A stretch of 64,000 nucleotides of DNA from Amyelois transitella (GCF_032362555.1 NC_083525.1:4511501-4575500), one strand, 5' to 3'. Shown: positions 43,286 to 55,825, numbered from the stretch's first letter. Numbers and translations are program-made. Notes: generated from the letters alone by a model not told the origin.

Positions 43286-43659
43286 TAGTTTTAGCTTCTG
43301 TTATTTTTATATTGCATTGTAGGCAATAGCCCCTTTTCCCTACAACCTAGCTACGCCCCTACTCTGATGTATATTTTGTCGCTTTAATGATCAGTAAATA
43401 AACAATATTGTCACGGAAGTTTTGTTAGAGGAGGAATTATTTATGGAAAGGTTTATTCAGGGAATTCAATATCGCTCAGATTTCGTATGCGAGTTGAACC
43501 GTTCCCCGAGCGGAATCTGGAATAAAATATTCATGGACTATTTAAATTAAACGAACTGTACCTATATATTACAACTTTCCAAATTATTAGTGAGACCACA
43601 AAGGAAGTGAAGGCTTCTTCATTTTAATAAGTATTTGTTTATTTTATTTTGTGCTGTGT

Positions 43660-43885
43660 ACTTCCCGGCACATTTAGAGTAGGACCACTCCATCTCATTC
43701 CATGAAGATCTTCGTCAATGGCGACTAAGGAATAGGTGAGTAAATTTGGGATTCTTCTTAAGCAATGGACTAACAATCTGTCACTATTTCTATCTCAGTT
43801 TTATGATTAAGCTATGCGGCTGAGCGTGGCCTTTCAGTCTTTGCAAGACTGTGGGCTCAGTCTACCCCATAGGTGATGAAGATGT
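43660..43885 (+). repeat. SINE A, near full-length, diverged
   Basis: 'tacttcccggcacatttaga', 'taggaccactccatctcatt', 'gggattcttcttaagcaatg', 'cagtctttgcaagactgtgg'. Confidence 0.75.
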
Positions 43886-44361
43886 TATTCTATGTATGTA
43901 GATTTGTGAAGCCTTAGTTACGATTCTATCTCTTCGTCGGAACAAGAAATATCAAACATAACAAATTGGGTATAAAAAATGCCATGAATATAGACAATTT
44001 TATAGTTATTTTATTTAGGAGATATGTATTTCCATCCATTATGTGCATCATTTTTATTTGTTGAAGTGTGTACTGTAAGTAAAATTCCCTGTGGTCCATT
44101 TTATGTCGTCTCTCTATCTCCACGCGAAAGAGGCGAATACCGGACAAACACTTTCATTTGACATGATACATGGTGGGTTATTTATCTCAGAGTCACGGAG
44201 TTCGGACAGGAGTTCTATTTTAACTTCGCATCATAGAATACGATTACCAGAGGGGTGTATAAGGTATATCCGAATAAAAATCGTAATTCCTCAGTCCAAT
44301 TCCTTCACGGCCATGCAACGATCACTCCGTTCTAAGTTACATTGGTTTGTGTGCTAACCGA

Positions 44362-44605
44362 TATTCTAACGGTGCGGAAAAACACTATGCACACCTGCAT
44401 ATTCAAGCAAATGGATTTGACCATGAGCCAATAATGCGTCAGGTTCCCCTGCAATTTCGCGAAGGTAAAACAAAAGTCTCTTTGTGTAAAAACCTGACTC
44501 AGGTATCATATCGGATGTGGTAATAGGCGTTCTTCGGTCTCCTCTCAAGTCAAAAGATCGGGAGGCGGAACGGGATTAACGCTAGGAAGATGATGATGCT
44601 GATGA
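44362..44605 (+). repeat. SINE C copy with GAT-repeat tail
   Basis: 'cacacctgcatattcaagca', 'aatggatttgaccatgagcc', 'gtcaggttcccctgcaattt', ending 'aggaagatgatgatgctgat'. Confidence 0.65.
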
Positions 44606-44849
44606 TACCTTGATGCTCGACGATACTCAAAGAAGTACACGTAAGTAGAATAAAAAAAATTAACTTCAAACAGCCCTTTTTTCAGAAGTATAAACTGTTT
44701 GTCCCATATTTTCTACATTAACTTTAGCTTACCAAAACAGAAAATAAAATAACAATCGAAATTTAAACATGCTAAAGGCCACGAATAAATTGTTTCTTAT
44801 TAAAAACTCTTCTGTCTTGAAAATCCTTCGTTAGAGAAGGACGGAGCAC

Positions 44850-45120
44850 GGTTTACTGTCGTCGGGGTGAAATACAGTAGGTTTCAGGCAGTACCCTGTA
44901 AACCTTCGGCGGAGCGTTACGTCTGACGCCACGCGATATTGAAATCGAATCGTGCGTGTGTTGTGTTGTGTAAAAGTGGGATAATTCATGTGGTTGTGAA
45001 AACTGTGTATTTCCGACTTTATTTAGAACTGCAATATCATAATTTATTATACTGTAAAGTTTTTTTAATTTAAAGTTAAGTGCTGGGACTGGTGTATATA
45101 TTTTCGTCGTGTAGCGTAAA
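44850..45120 (+). other. Possible noncoding first exon (5' UTR)
   Basis: A GC- and GT-richer block inside AT-rich DNA ('cttcggcggagcgttacgtc', 'gaatcgtgcgtgtgttgtgt'). It ends at 45120 in a consensus donor, taaag/gtaagttacg. No long ORF, so it could only be a leader exon. The left limit is a guess. Inference only. Confidence 0.35.
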
Positions 45121-47454
45121 GGTAAGTTACGTTTTTTATAATTCCTGTCGAATTATATTGAGCTTCGCGATATCGTCTGGTGGTAGGTTAAATTCGTGAC
45201 ATAATTTAATGGGACCTACGCTACGGTCGAGGCAAAAGTTGAAGGTTAGTGCAGTAGATAAAATACTTGCAAAATATCGCTGTTGATTATGGAATACAGT
45301 TCATTGACCGAGTGGTCTTTTAATCAACATATGACTTGTGGGTTTGTCTGTGTACTTTTAATATTATTTCTCATGAATAAGTAAAAAATATAGATAATTT
45401 ATTTTTATAGCACGATCAAAAAGATCTATGTTATATCGCTCAATAAATAAAAGTTGACCGGCTATATAACTCTCTGTTGGAGAAATGTTTCATTACCAGA
45501 AATTGGACCAAGCTTAACACAACAAAACTGTATTCTAATTGGAGCAATAGTTTTCGCGTGATGTGAGTACTTTCTTTGCCAATATATTTCAAGTAGACAA
45601 AAGTCAGTTTACTATTTAATTATGCGTATGGATTGGATTTGGTAAAAAAGTCAAACGAATTAGCGATGTCTAAAAAAATATTTAAAGAATCAACCTGATG
45701 CTTTTACATATACTTAGTTAGATACCTATTAGAAAACGTGTTAATTTTCATATTAATTACGCTGAAGTTCTCATGAAAATGTTACGTGCCGCTATTCAAC
45801 AAACACTGAAATTATGATCTAGTTAAAGTACAAAGTTTCGTGTAATCTAGTTTCATAATTATATTATTATATTTGGATTTGCATCGTCATTCTCTCGTCA
45901 TTGGGTATAACTGATTGCATTCTATTTGTTAATTTTAATTTGAGGTTTGTTTAATACCTACTTCCATTCTACTTAATTAATCATCCATAGTTATTCTAAT
46001 ACTATACATTTTCTTTTTATTAAAAGAACATGTATAGATTTATTAGCTATCGGTTTATATTTTTACAACATAAAATTTATCAAGAGAGATCTTTTCAGAT
46101 TTACCAAGCAACGGTCTGTCTGAACATAATAGGCGTAGAGACATAAATTATGGAAATAATATGACTGCGCAAAAAATTATATTTTCTTTGAATACTTAAA
46201 AACACAGGACTTTTAAAATATTGGAAGAAAAATGGTTATTGAAGGTTATGAAATTTATTTATAAGTAACAATGAATTACTGTAATTATAAAAAAAATACA
46301 TTTAATATTATTTAAACATTTTGATTCTTACGGTTTATGATATGTATTAGAATGTGAATCGTAGGTATAGGTAGCATTATTTTATCACGCCAGCGGCTAA
46401 ATCGATAAACGTATCTGAGCCTAGTCTGGGCTGAGAGAAGACCTAGATTTATGTCAGGAGTGTATAGATTTATATCGGTCTGATAAAATTCCTCTCTCAT
46501 TTTCTGACTTTTACTACTGAGATTGCTGTAAGTAACGAAAGGTTTAAAGGTAAAATTGAACCAAAATATTTTCGTCGGTTTAATATACTACTTCGAAAAA
46601 TATATACGTTGATATTTTTTAATATTACCTTTTTTCCTTTTATAGCAAGTTATTTAAAAATTGAAAACATTTTTAAAAATTTCTCCTGGTTTCCTAAAAC
46701 TAATATATTATTTTACTTATTATAACGTGTTGTTTGTTGATTTTTATTGACTCAAAAACTGACGTTCATGCAAACTTAGTGAAAGAAGAATCAAAACAAC
46801 TTGGAATGTTCGAATGTAGAGAGTGAGATGATCACTATTAAAAATCAAGGTATTTTTAACGGTGTCTGTCTTTTGAATATACTCGTACTCCCGCAGTACT
46901 GCACGATTTATAAATTTAGTTCGTAATTAATGTTTTTTAATTTTGAATTTTTTATTTGTTGTTTAGCCAAGAAATCAATACATACGTTAACGGTAAATTA
47001 TTAAATTCTAATAGATAGTTATATGAAAAATCTAAGTGCAAATAGAATAGAAATGCATTATTATAACAGTCAGAACTTAAAGCATTCAATAAACTCAATA
47101 TTTGTAATAAAATAATTATATGTTCGATGACAATAAGACTTTAAGAATACTTTTGTTAAAGATAATAACGCTGTGAATTTTATCAAATAATCTCAGTGTA
47201 GCGATGCGACTTGCAACTTCTCTCAACTATTGCTGGTATTATGTAAAGTTACATATAAATGTTAACGCGAGATCTAGGACAAGTGGTGTGCAATTATATG
47301 GGACGAGCGAGCCGGCCCCGACGTAGCTCCGGATGAGGAAAGTTGTATGATGCGTTGCTTACCGAGTTTATATTTAATTTCTTTTACTAGGCTGGAACCT
47401 TCCATGCTGGTCTGTTAGCGAAAAAAACAAAATGTGTGTCAGTTGCTTATCTAC

Positions 47455-47600
47455 CCGTGTAGATTGTATAAGGCTAATTAATATACTTGAGATTCTTCTC
47501 GATGAGTTAGCAACTTGTCACTATTTGAATCTCATTTCCAGAATTAAGCTGAACGTGACCTTTCAATGACTTTGTCTGTAGGTACCCTTATGGGATAAAG
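47455..47600 (+). repeat. SINE A fragment
   Basis: 'gagttagcaacttgtcacta', 'tttgaatctcatttccagaa', 'gaacgtgacctttcaatgac'. Confidence 0.65.
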
Positions 47601-47968
47601 CTAAGAACGCTTTCATTATATATCTTTTAAGGTTTGTCCTCTAATAAAATCTTTCTGAATTATATAGATTATAAATAAACGTTAAAATTTAACACTTGGT
47701 TAAGTATCACAAAGCATGATAAAAATTAATGAGGTATGCAAAAATTACTCTTTGGTTTCTAAAATTTTGGTTAGTAAAAATTTATCAAAATCTATGTAGT
47801 ACTTATATGAATGTAAGCAAAATAACCCAAAAACCTTCTCAGTTAAGAATTTTAGATTGGCGTTCAATTGTTTCTATTCAATTTATTAAAGTCGTCTTAT
47901 AAAAATTCCAAGCACGTACACTCAATCACTTTCGCCCGCTGTTGATTGTGTTATATTAAATTACGAAT

Positions 47969-48053
47969 TCTACGAAGCTACTACAGTATTAAAAAATATT
48001 TTAACCGAGTTCATCAAAATATTTTTTAATACTGTAGTAGCGAGTTTCGTAGA
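47969..48053. repeat. 34-bp hairpin with 4-nt bulge and 13-nt loop
   Basis: Left arm 47969-48002, right arm 48016-48053. They pair without mismatch apart from a 4-base bulge in the right arm. Core arm sequence gctactacagtattaaaaaa. Dimensions fit a microRNA precursor or a tiny foldback element. Confidence 0.85.
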
Positions 48054-48077
48054 GTGTTCGAGGCTATAATTATTATA

Positions 48078-48330
48078 AACTGGCTTTTGCGCGAGACTTC
48101 CTTCCCAGGGTAATTTTAAGTAAAAGTAGCCTATATTACTCCTTAAGGCCCTGTCATTGTGCTCAGCAAATTCGGGACAATAATAAAGCTATTTTAACTA
48201 ACTAGATTAGATAGATTCTAGTCTCGCGGTAATTTCGGTGCACCTCTAGGCTACATAAGAAACCTAGATGCAAAATTTGAATCTCTAAATCCGGTTTGGG
48301 CTCTGCGTTGTTATGTCAGTAACCATTTTT
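48078..48330 (+). mobile_element. LINE 3'-region remnant
   Basis: 'aactggcttttgcgcgagac', 'aagtagcctatattactcct', 'atttgaatctctaaatccgg': the familiar 'ttcccgggataaaaagtagcc'-type LINE tail, diverged. Confidence 0.65.
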
Positions 48331-48664
48331 ATTTATAAGAATTATATAAACACATTCAAACTGAATTATCATAATACCATTACGATCAAGAGCGTGTAGA
48401 GCCACAGGCAAAAGCTAATACACGTACATGTCGCAATCAAAATACAATTACTTATTCGTAATACGTCCGTACGTACTGCGCGAGACTTGATTAATATAAA
48501 GCTTGAAAATTTCATTAATAAAGGTCTGAGCATCTCTTTGACAGACAGATTTTGTGTTGAATTAAATAGAAATGTGATATTGTATAAAAGCAATTGACTA
48601 ATTGTGTTATTAAGCTACCTAGATGTTTATAATATGTCAAAACTTTATTATTATATAGCATCAG

Positions 48665-48815
48665 GAAGTACCCACAAAAGAAAAACAAAGAAGCTTACAT
48701 GAAGAGGTTGATGAATATGGATGAAGAGAAAAGTATGCAAGGATAGTAAATTAGAAAGATGTAGTCTTTTTTATTATTCCACTTTTTTATTATAAGTTAT
48801 TTCTTCGGAAAATAG
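48665..48815 (+). repeat. SINE B, diverged copy
   Basis: 'gcttacatgaagaggttgat', 'gaatatggatgaagagaaaa', 'gtatgcaaggatagtaaatt'. The order matches SINE B at 29535. Confidence 0.55.
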
Positions 48816-49428
48816 GCATGATTATGTGAGTATTTAGTACAAGCACACTTCTTATTTATAGATAAATTCTTTCTTAATCATCTCTTGTCTAAGCAACTTT
48901 AAGAAATAATACAAATTAAATCCATCATATAAATTTTCATACCTTAAAAGATAAGAAATATATTAAGCGTCGAATTAGGTGACTAGAAAATAAATTCTAT
49001 GTAGAAGAAAACAACATACGACTTCACATACCCAAAAAGTAAGACAGAGAAAAAGTATAAGTTCGAGAAAAAAGTTGTGCTTCGCAAGGGAACTATTCTG
49101 CAAAGTGCACAATACAAACTATTTTATCGCGAAATATATTTACTGCGAAATTCGTCGACCGAGTTTGGGTTGAATCGTTTCCTTCCTTCCGTTTGGTTCG
49201 CTGTTAGACTACGATAGATCATATACATCCTGTTTGTATTAATGATCTATTGAAAGGTTATTCATTAAGCAATTTATGATATTACGAATAATGAAGGGTG
49301 TCTATTCTATTGTACACAACTCTCAATAGAGCTGAGGAGCAGCTAACAGGATGTGCTATGGAAGATTTTTGCTAATTATTAATTTTTTTGAGAAAAATTG
49401 TTTATTTTAATTACTCTTTTACACGAAT

Positions 49429-49463
49429 AAAACGGCGTCTAGCACGGCGACGCCGTTTTTTTT
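49429..49463. repeat. 11-bp GC hairpin followed by T-run
   Basis: AAAACGGCGTC (49429-49439) pairs with GACGCCGTTTT (49449-49459) around a 9-base loop and runs into T residues. Looks like an intrinsic terminator in shape, but the setting is eukaryotic. Confidence 0.7.
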
Positions 49464-50660
49464 GCTACTGGATCTAAATTGTGTGGACTGTGTATGTAAG
49501 CAATCTGTTTCGCTCTTCGATACAATGAAAAGAGCTCATGTCGATGTCTTCTCCTTCTTCATGTTCGCTTTTTCCGGATTTTTATTATGTCCTCTATCTT
49601 AAACTAATTATAGTTTATTCTGCCCCCGACGAGGACATACATATATCTATATAATATATCAACCATATATCCCAATTAGCCACGTAAATATTTCGGGCGG
49701 CGCGGAAGGTAACACATTGCGGGCTTCGTGTTATACGTGAAGAAAATTAATGAATGTTATTTGGAACAGGCTTATTTTGTAGTAGCATTACTCCCGGGGT
49801 TTCGTGCTCGTGGGATTAAGCGGTTTGTTCAGTTTGGGAATTTGGTCTTCAGCGTTGCCAATAGCTTCTCAAACTGTATAATAATTCAATTTCGCTAAAT
49901 TTCATTTAGTAATTTTGATTATGCATTGATAATATCCGACCTTTAACCAATGTCTACCAATATTTCGGAAGCTAGCCGAATTACGAGAGAAGTACGCTGC
50001 TGCTGCGTTTGCTTTCTCTATTAGCGTACCTTACTTGACTTTGCCCTACAAATCAATCACTCAATCTTTTTTTTTTGTGAAAACAGGTTACAAGGGCGTA
50101 ACATTTTATTTTAATCTGTGCTCTGCTTATGTATTTGCAAAATCGTTTTATTATCCTTTTAGGTCTGATATGTTAGTTATAGGTTCAGTACTTGAGGCTT
50201 GAAAACGTAACAGACAGACAGAAACAGACAGTGTTTCTTCCGCATTTATGATATTAGTAGGTAAGTAAGAATATAGGTTTTACGAAGATTATGATTATAG
50301 CCCGTATAAAGTTGAAATTATGAAAATTGGAAGTTTATCAATTCCAGTATTCTGGAATTTAGAGCTATTATTAAAAGACAAATAATTTGATAAATAGGTA
50401 CCATTTTTTTTATTGTACCAATTACAATTTGAAAAGTACAATAGGCGGACTTGTTATGTATGTCTATTACGGCTTTCTTTTTTACGGCTTCAATTCTCAA
50501 TCCGTCAAAAAATTTTGCGAAGTTTATTAGTGCGCATAAAACTCAAGATTGCCATAAAAGTAATTGAGTAATTTCGTTACCTTGAAAGAATCCAGTATCG
50601 AACGAACGCATTTATAGGCTTTCCCTCGGCTACGGATTTATCCCATAAACTTTTATTTCA

Positions 50661-50736
50661 GCGGAATGGGCCGGGAGATTAGTGACGGCCGACCTGCCAC
50701 GTCAGATTCGGGACAAATGTGCAGTTTGTACGATGA
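50661..50736 (+). other. Possible first coding exon of a gene continuing right
   Basis: A strong acceptor, cttttatttcag, is followed by GC-richer sequence with an ATG at 50666 and the open frame MGREISDGRPATSDSGQM, then a possible donor GAC/gtatca near 50736. Composition drops to AT-rich directly after. No family is recognised. Would pair with the leader exon ending at 45120. Low confidence; inference. Confidence 0.3.
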
Positions 50737-53700
50737 CGTATCACGATTTTTGACCTTTTTTTCAATCGATTACGTTGAAATGTTGAGTATAGTTGACATC
50801 ATTCTAGTTATCTATGTAGAATCAATTAAAATGTCCGGTTTCCGGCAGTTAACATTATAACAGTCATTCAAGGGAAAGCTTATAAAATTCTAATTCTTAT
50901 AGTTCTAATTAAATATAGGTAATGTGACGTCAATAATACTTTGCATCCAATTCTGAAAGTAAAAATATTAAATAAATATATTCTATACAATCTGTCATAT
51001 TTAAAAAAGTCTAAATTATCAGTTCTTCTGATCTTAAGGGTCACTCTTAAGACTTACCTACTCTTGAGTCGTAGTAAAAGGTGGACCATGGCAAACATGG
51101 AATTAACGAAGAAACCTTAAAATTTAATAATATACATAAAACTTATAACAAAAGATGATATTTACATAGGCAAAGTAAATTTATTCTTATTTCTTAAATC
51201 GATTTCCATCGCGCATTGTTTCATGCAATTCCACTTACTCGATTCTAAAATTCATAAAATTTACATAATAGACACATATTTTTTATATTCTTGGAACGTT
51301 TCGGAATCTCATTTGTATCTTGGAATTATATTTAAAAAAAATTTATAATATAAATATCAAATATTTTTTTTGGTTAAAATACGTCATAAAACTACTTTCA
51401 ACGGTTTAGAAATTGTTAGTTGATGACGAAGATTGCAAGTTTATATGCGGGAACATACTAAAAGAAATAGTTTTCTGTCACATTTTCCCCCTTTGGGGAA
51501 CGCAAACATGGAATAGAAAACATTCAATATTTTAGTGTTGGGATTAATTTCACCTTTTAAGTAACAATAGATTTTAAAAAATCACACACAAAGTAAAGTA
51601 AATAAATAAAAAAGGCAATACAAATTTTTCATCTTGATTCAACTAACGTTTACAGATATACTTTAACATAAGTTCGCTCTCACAAGGAATACCGAACAGA
51701 TTATGTCTATGTTTAAGTGGGTTCATTGTGATACGACCGTTATTGAATTACTGAGGTATTTCGTATTGTGCCTGGGGAGGTTTCTGATTCAACAAGAACG
51801 GAGTTATCTGATGCTTTATTACCTACTACGAACTTCTTATTCTTTTTTTATTTCATGATCGCTGGCTGGCTGAAACATTTGTCTCATTTTTATTTCAAAA
51901 GTTACTGGCTGGTTATAAATGCTCGATAAAATAGATCTAAAAAAGATAATGTCGAACAATAGTTATTTTTAAGACTAAGACAAAAAGGCTTAAAAAAGTT
52001 TTTAATTTTGAAAGTTATAAAACTGAAATTCGTTTTATGAATGCTCTTCAAGCTTTAAAATTATAAACACTTAGGAAAATTTTCTCCGTGATTGTGTGCC
52101 CGATAAAGAACAGGATCTTTAAAAACTGTTCTTGTTTTGTGAGATAATATTTTACTTTTAGTAGCTTTACATTATGTAATAAGTCTTTTGTTCACGAAAC
52201 ATTATTACTTTTATACAATTTATCTTGAAATAAAACAACTGTTAAGTATATGTTGCTTATCTGTCTTAATTTTTATTTTCAGTCTGTCAGTCGGGAATTT
52301 CCACAGAAGAGAAAATCCGGGAAAAGCCAGAATAGTAGCTATAACAAAACAGTCTGATAAAGATGTGTATGACCAGAAGCAAAACAACATACGCTGCAGC
52401 GTTTGCACCCAAACCTAGCAAATTACTGTCCAAAAACAAATAGAATTCACAACCGAGTGAACATACCAACGTGTATTCTACTGAACAGGTTATACCAGCC
52501 GTTCTTTGTTGTGTATATTCGTGCTTAGTTCACAACTAAAACTACCATTGTAGGTTATTGTACGTCTAGTCAGCTCCAATGCATGTAATGCCCGTGTAGA
52601 GAAAATACAAAAGTATTTGCAGTCCGCAATTACAGGTTGCCTCGCAAAGTTCTGAATTAATTTTGAGACGAGTATCATGATCTTGAGTTTCAAAATAAGA
52701 CGGGCACATTTTAGACAAATTTTGAGCGTTGAGGTGAAAATGCGCAAGTAATGCGTGTGTGGGTACAGGTTGCAATCCTACCTCGGCCATGTAGTAATGA
52801 CTCTTTTATGAACATTAGTATGCGTGTAAGTGCAAGAGCACCGGTTACTCTTACGGTGAAGAAAAACATCATGAGAAAACCTGCACATTCAGGAAACTAT
52901 GTATACTTATTTGTGTGAATATAAGCCCATAAATAATCTTTTGCATTGTATATGGTGTAGGTAGAATTTCTCCCTTCAACCTGGCTTAAGTTTCAGTAAC
53001 ATTCTCAGCTCTCTGGAGAATAGCTTGGGGTGTACCATTACGACCATGATCCTTGATTAGGTGAGTCGGGTTTTTACACGAGGCGACTCCTGTCTGTCTT
53101 CTTAAATATTAAATTCAATATTTGCACCTAGGTATAATGTAGACAAAATTTATTATTTAATTACAATATATTTAGTTTAGGTCCTCGTTGCTACCGCAAC
53201 GTTTGTCAGAATATCGTCTGCGGCATTTACTATGCTATGCGCCGGAATGGTACAGTCAACGAAGAAAGTGCTATTGTTCAATATTTGATTAAAATTTTTA
53301 TTTATTTCTTAGAATGAATATAGAATATAAAAATGATAAAGATATTAGAATACGCCCGTGGCCTCGCAAATGTTAGCAAGCAGTCCTGTTAATTCTAGTT
53401 CAGGTAGGAATTTTGGAAAACGTTCTCTTAAATCTTAAACGAAAGTAAATACACAAAGACACGGTTTCCTTAAAAATTCTATGTGAACTATTGAACAAAA
53501 CACAAACGTGTACAGTATACCTAACGGAATATAATTTAAGTAGAATGGTGGTAACACAAACAGTGAACAAAAATAAAATGATACTGAAAATATATATAAA
53601 AATAAGTTCAAAGTTCGTGCTATAAACCGAATCCAAAATCTCCAGGGTAGCTTCCACGAATATTAACAAAATGTAAGTCTTGATTTCTTATTACTATGAT

Positions 53701-54095
53701 CCAAAATTAATTAGCTTGTGGGTGGTATATGGTGGTCAGACGAAAGTCTGACATAAAAACCTGAATTACGAAATCATTAGAAAAGCCAGAGTTACCATAT
53801 TAAGGATCGTGGTCAAAGGCTATTAATTAATATTACTGGTATACGACAGTTGGAAGATATTTTCATATCTCCTTGACAGAGAGAGAGAGAAACAGACTGA
53901 AGATGTACCTCTTAAATGTTCCCATAGAGTGGGGAAGATCCAACAATAGTTTATATTTACTACAACATTCTGCCGCCGCCTGTACTCTAAGTGTTACCCG
54001 CTTATGTACGGTATTGCAACCACTTAATTGTCGCAGCGAACCTCTTGTGAAATTCCTTTGCCTATAATGCAGAGTAGGTACGTACAACATAGACA
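50737..54095. other. Gene-poor region left of the mariner element
   Basis: Contains SINE C pieces (52735-52798 reverse head with 'caggttgcaatcctacctcg'; 52860-53100 forward with 'aaacctgcacattcaggaaa' and 'gaccatgatccttgattagg'). The rest is AT-rich without recognised exons. Confidence 0.5.
52735..53100. repeat. Two SINE C pieces in opposite orientation
   Basis: A reverse tRNA-like head near 52735-52798 lies next to a forward copy whose conserved middle ('ccatgatccttgattaggtg', 'agtcgggtttttacacgagg') ends near 53100. Confidence 0.6.
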
Positions 54096-55420
54096 TACAT
54101 TCAGTCAGAAAAGTATCGGGAATGGATTATTTATTTATGGTTCCAAATTCAATTTTTTGTTTTTTTTGTTGTTGTTAGATTGGCACAACTGTTTTCCATT
54201 TTGGCGCGGAGTTTGAGTTGCATCTGTTGTTTACATTAAATACAGTGCTATTTTTAGTTATATCATATCTAGTGTGTATTGCTAATTTCATAATGGATAA
54301 AAACATCGAACAAAGAGTTTGTCTTAAATTTTGCATTGCCAATGGAATATCGTGTTCGGAGTCACTGAAAATGTTACAGAAGGCTTACGGTGAATCGACT
54401 TTATCAAAAACTCGTGCTTATGAGTGGTACAAAGCGTTCAAAAGCGGTCGAGATGTGATGGAAGATTTGCCTCGCTCTGGTAGGCCATCAACGTCTGCAA
54501 CTGAAGTTAACATCGCAAAAGTGAAGGAAATAGTGACTGAAAATCCTCATTCAACTTTGAGAGAGATAGCCACCGAACTTTCTGTATCTCACGAGTCGAT
54601 CCGTACCATTTTAACTAATAATTTGGGTATGAAACATGTTGCCGCTCGGCTAGTCCCAAAAGACCTGAATTTTTTTCAAAAACTCAATCGCATGAGAGTC
54701 GCTGAGGACATGCTAGAACGAGTCCATTCCGACCCAACATTCATGAAACGCATTGTTACTGGTGACGAGACGTGGGTTTACGAGTTTGACATGCAAACTA
54801 GTCAACAAGCTTCGGAGTGGCGCCTTCCAACTGAACCGAAACCGAAAAAACCACGCCAAAGTCGTTCAAAAGTCAAAGTCATGTTGACTGTTTTCTTTGA
54901 CTATCGCGGTGTTGTGCACTCGGAATTCTTGCCGGAAGGTCAAACGGTAAATAAGGAATATTATTTGAGTGTTATGCGGCGTTTAAGAGAGCAAATCCGA
55001 CGAAAAAGGCCAGATTTGTGGAAAGAAAATTCTTGGATTTTGCACCATGATAATGCACCTTCGCACAAGGCCATCATTGTGAACGAATTTTTAACCAAAC
55101 ACTCAACAAATACCATCGAGCAACCACCATATTCACCAGATATGGCTCCAGCCGACTTTTTTCTTTTTCCTAAACTCAAATTACCACTTCGTGGCACCCG
55201 TTTTCAATCGGTAGAAGACATAAAAGAGAATTCGCGGCGAGAACTGACCTCAATTCCGGAAACAGCGTTTAAAAAATGTTTTGATGATTGGATTATTCGT
55301 TGGCGTAAGTGTATCGTTTCTAAAGGAGCATATTTTGAAGGTGATAAAATAAATTTGGATGAATAACAAACAGTTTGTGTATTATTGATCTTTTCCCGCT
55401 ACTTTCTTGACAGAGTAGTA
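54096..55420 (+). mobile_element. mariner transposon, apparently intact
   Basis: About 1.3 kb flanked by TA at both ends. Imperfect terminal inverted repeats: left 'cagtcagaaaagtatcggga', right reverse complement 'ctgtcaagaaagtagcggga'. It encloses one uninterrupted transposase ORF. Boundaries are good to a few bases because one end has a 1-base length difference. Confidence 0.85.
54293..55366 (+). CDS. mariner transposase (DD34D), intact ORF
   Basis: 357 residues from MDKNIEQRVC, the usual mariner start; the frame is open further upstream but that part is leader. The N-terminus has the paired helix-turn-helix DNA-binding region (EWYKAFKSGR, PRSGRPSTS, then LREIATELSVSHESIRTIL). The catalytic Asp residues are in TGDETW, HHDNAPSH and PYSPDMAPADFF, with 34 residues between the second and third, the mariner signature. 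No stop or frameshift, so the copy is young or still selected. It cuts and pastes the element into TA sites. Host cellular genes such as SETMAR carry this domain, but no SET domain is present here. Confidence 0.93.
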   Translation: MDKNIEQRVCLKFCIANGISCSESLKMLQKAYGESTLSKTRAYEWYKAFKSGRDVMEDLPRSGRPSTSATEVNIAKVKEIVTENPHSTLREIATELSVSHESIRTILTNNLGMKHVAARLVPKDLNFFQKLNRMRVAEDMLERVHSDPTFMKRIVTGDETWVYEFDMQTSQQASEWRLPTEPKPKKPRQSRSKVKVMLTVFFDYRGVVHSEFLPEGQTVNKEYYLSVMRRLREQIRRKRPDLWKENSWILHHDNAPSHKAIIVNEFLTKHSTNTIEQPPYSPDMAPADFFLFPKLKLPLRGTRFQSVEDIKENSRRELTSIPETAFKKCFDDWIIRWRKCIVSKGAYFEGDKINLDE

Positions 55421-55448
55421 TTGTATGCTTTCATCTTATTATTATGTA

Positions 55449-55712
55449 CTAGCTGTGCCTGCGACTTCGTCCGCGTGGAATAGTATTTTTGGGCATCATT
55501 GAAGCCCTCAAGGATGCTCCTTCCCCGTTTTTTTCACATTTTCCATTATTTCTTCGCTCCTTATAGTTGCACCTAGACGTTTTATAGCCTAAAGCCTTCC
55601 TCGATAAATGGTCTATTCAACACAATAATCTTTCAAATCGAACCAGTAGTTCTTGAGATTAGCACATTCAAACAAACAAACAAACTCTTCAGTTTTATAA
55701 TATTAGTATGGA
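55449..55712 (+). mobile_element. LINE 3'-end remnant
   Basis: 'ctagctgtgcctgcgacttc', 'agcctaaagccttcctcgat', CAAA repeat, 'ataatattagtatggata'. Nearly the same tail as 4155-4460 and 21175-21420, 30 bases after the mariner end. Confidence 0.75.
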
Positions 55713-55825
55713 TAAATCTAAGTGCCTATTTAAACTAAAAAAAAATATTCTAATAGAATTATAACCAGAAATATGTACCTACAACTTACAAAAGAAAAAG
55801 AAATGAAAATAAAGTTAAAACGCCT

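Larger units (their letters stand above)
45121..50660. other. Gene-poor region, possible first intron
   Basis: Contains a SINE A fragment (47455-47600), a large hairpin (47969-48053), a LINE tail (48078-48330), a SINE B copy (48665-48815) and a GC hairpin with T-run (49429-49463). Otherwise AT-rich; no coding exon recognised on either strand. Confidence 0.5.

Noticed and set aside
50666-50860. The full 64-residue ORF as a gene
   Set aside because: Only its first part (about 24 residues) looks coding; the rest is AT-rich read-through, so only a possible exon is proposed.
52283-52418. Possible exon after a strong ttttattttcag acceptor
   Set aside because: No usable donor follows and no frame looks coding; kept only as background intron-like sequence.
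54218-54292. N-terminal extension of the mariner ORF
   Set aside because: The extra 25 residues are leader sequence; mariner transposases begin at the Met at 54293.
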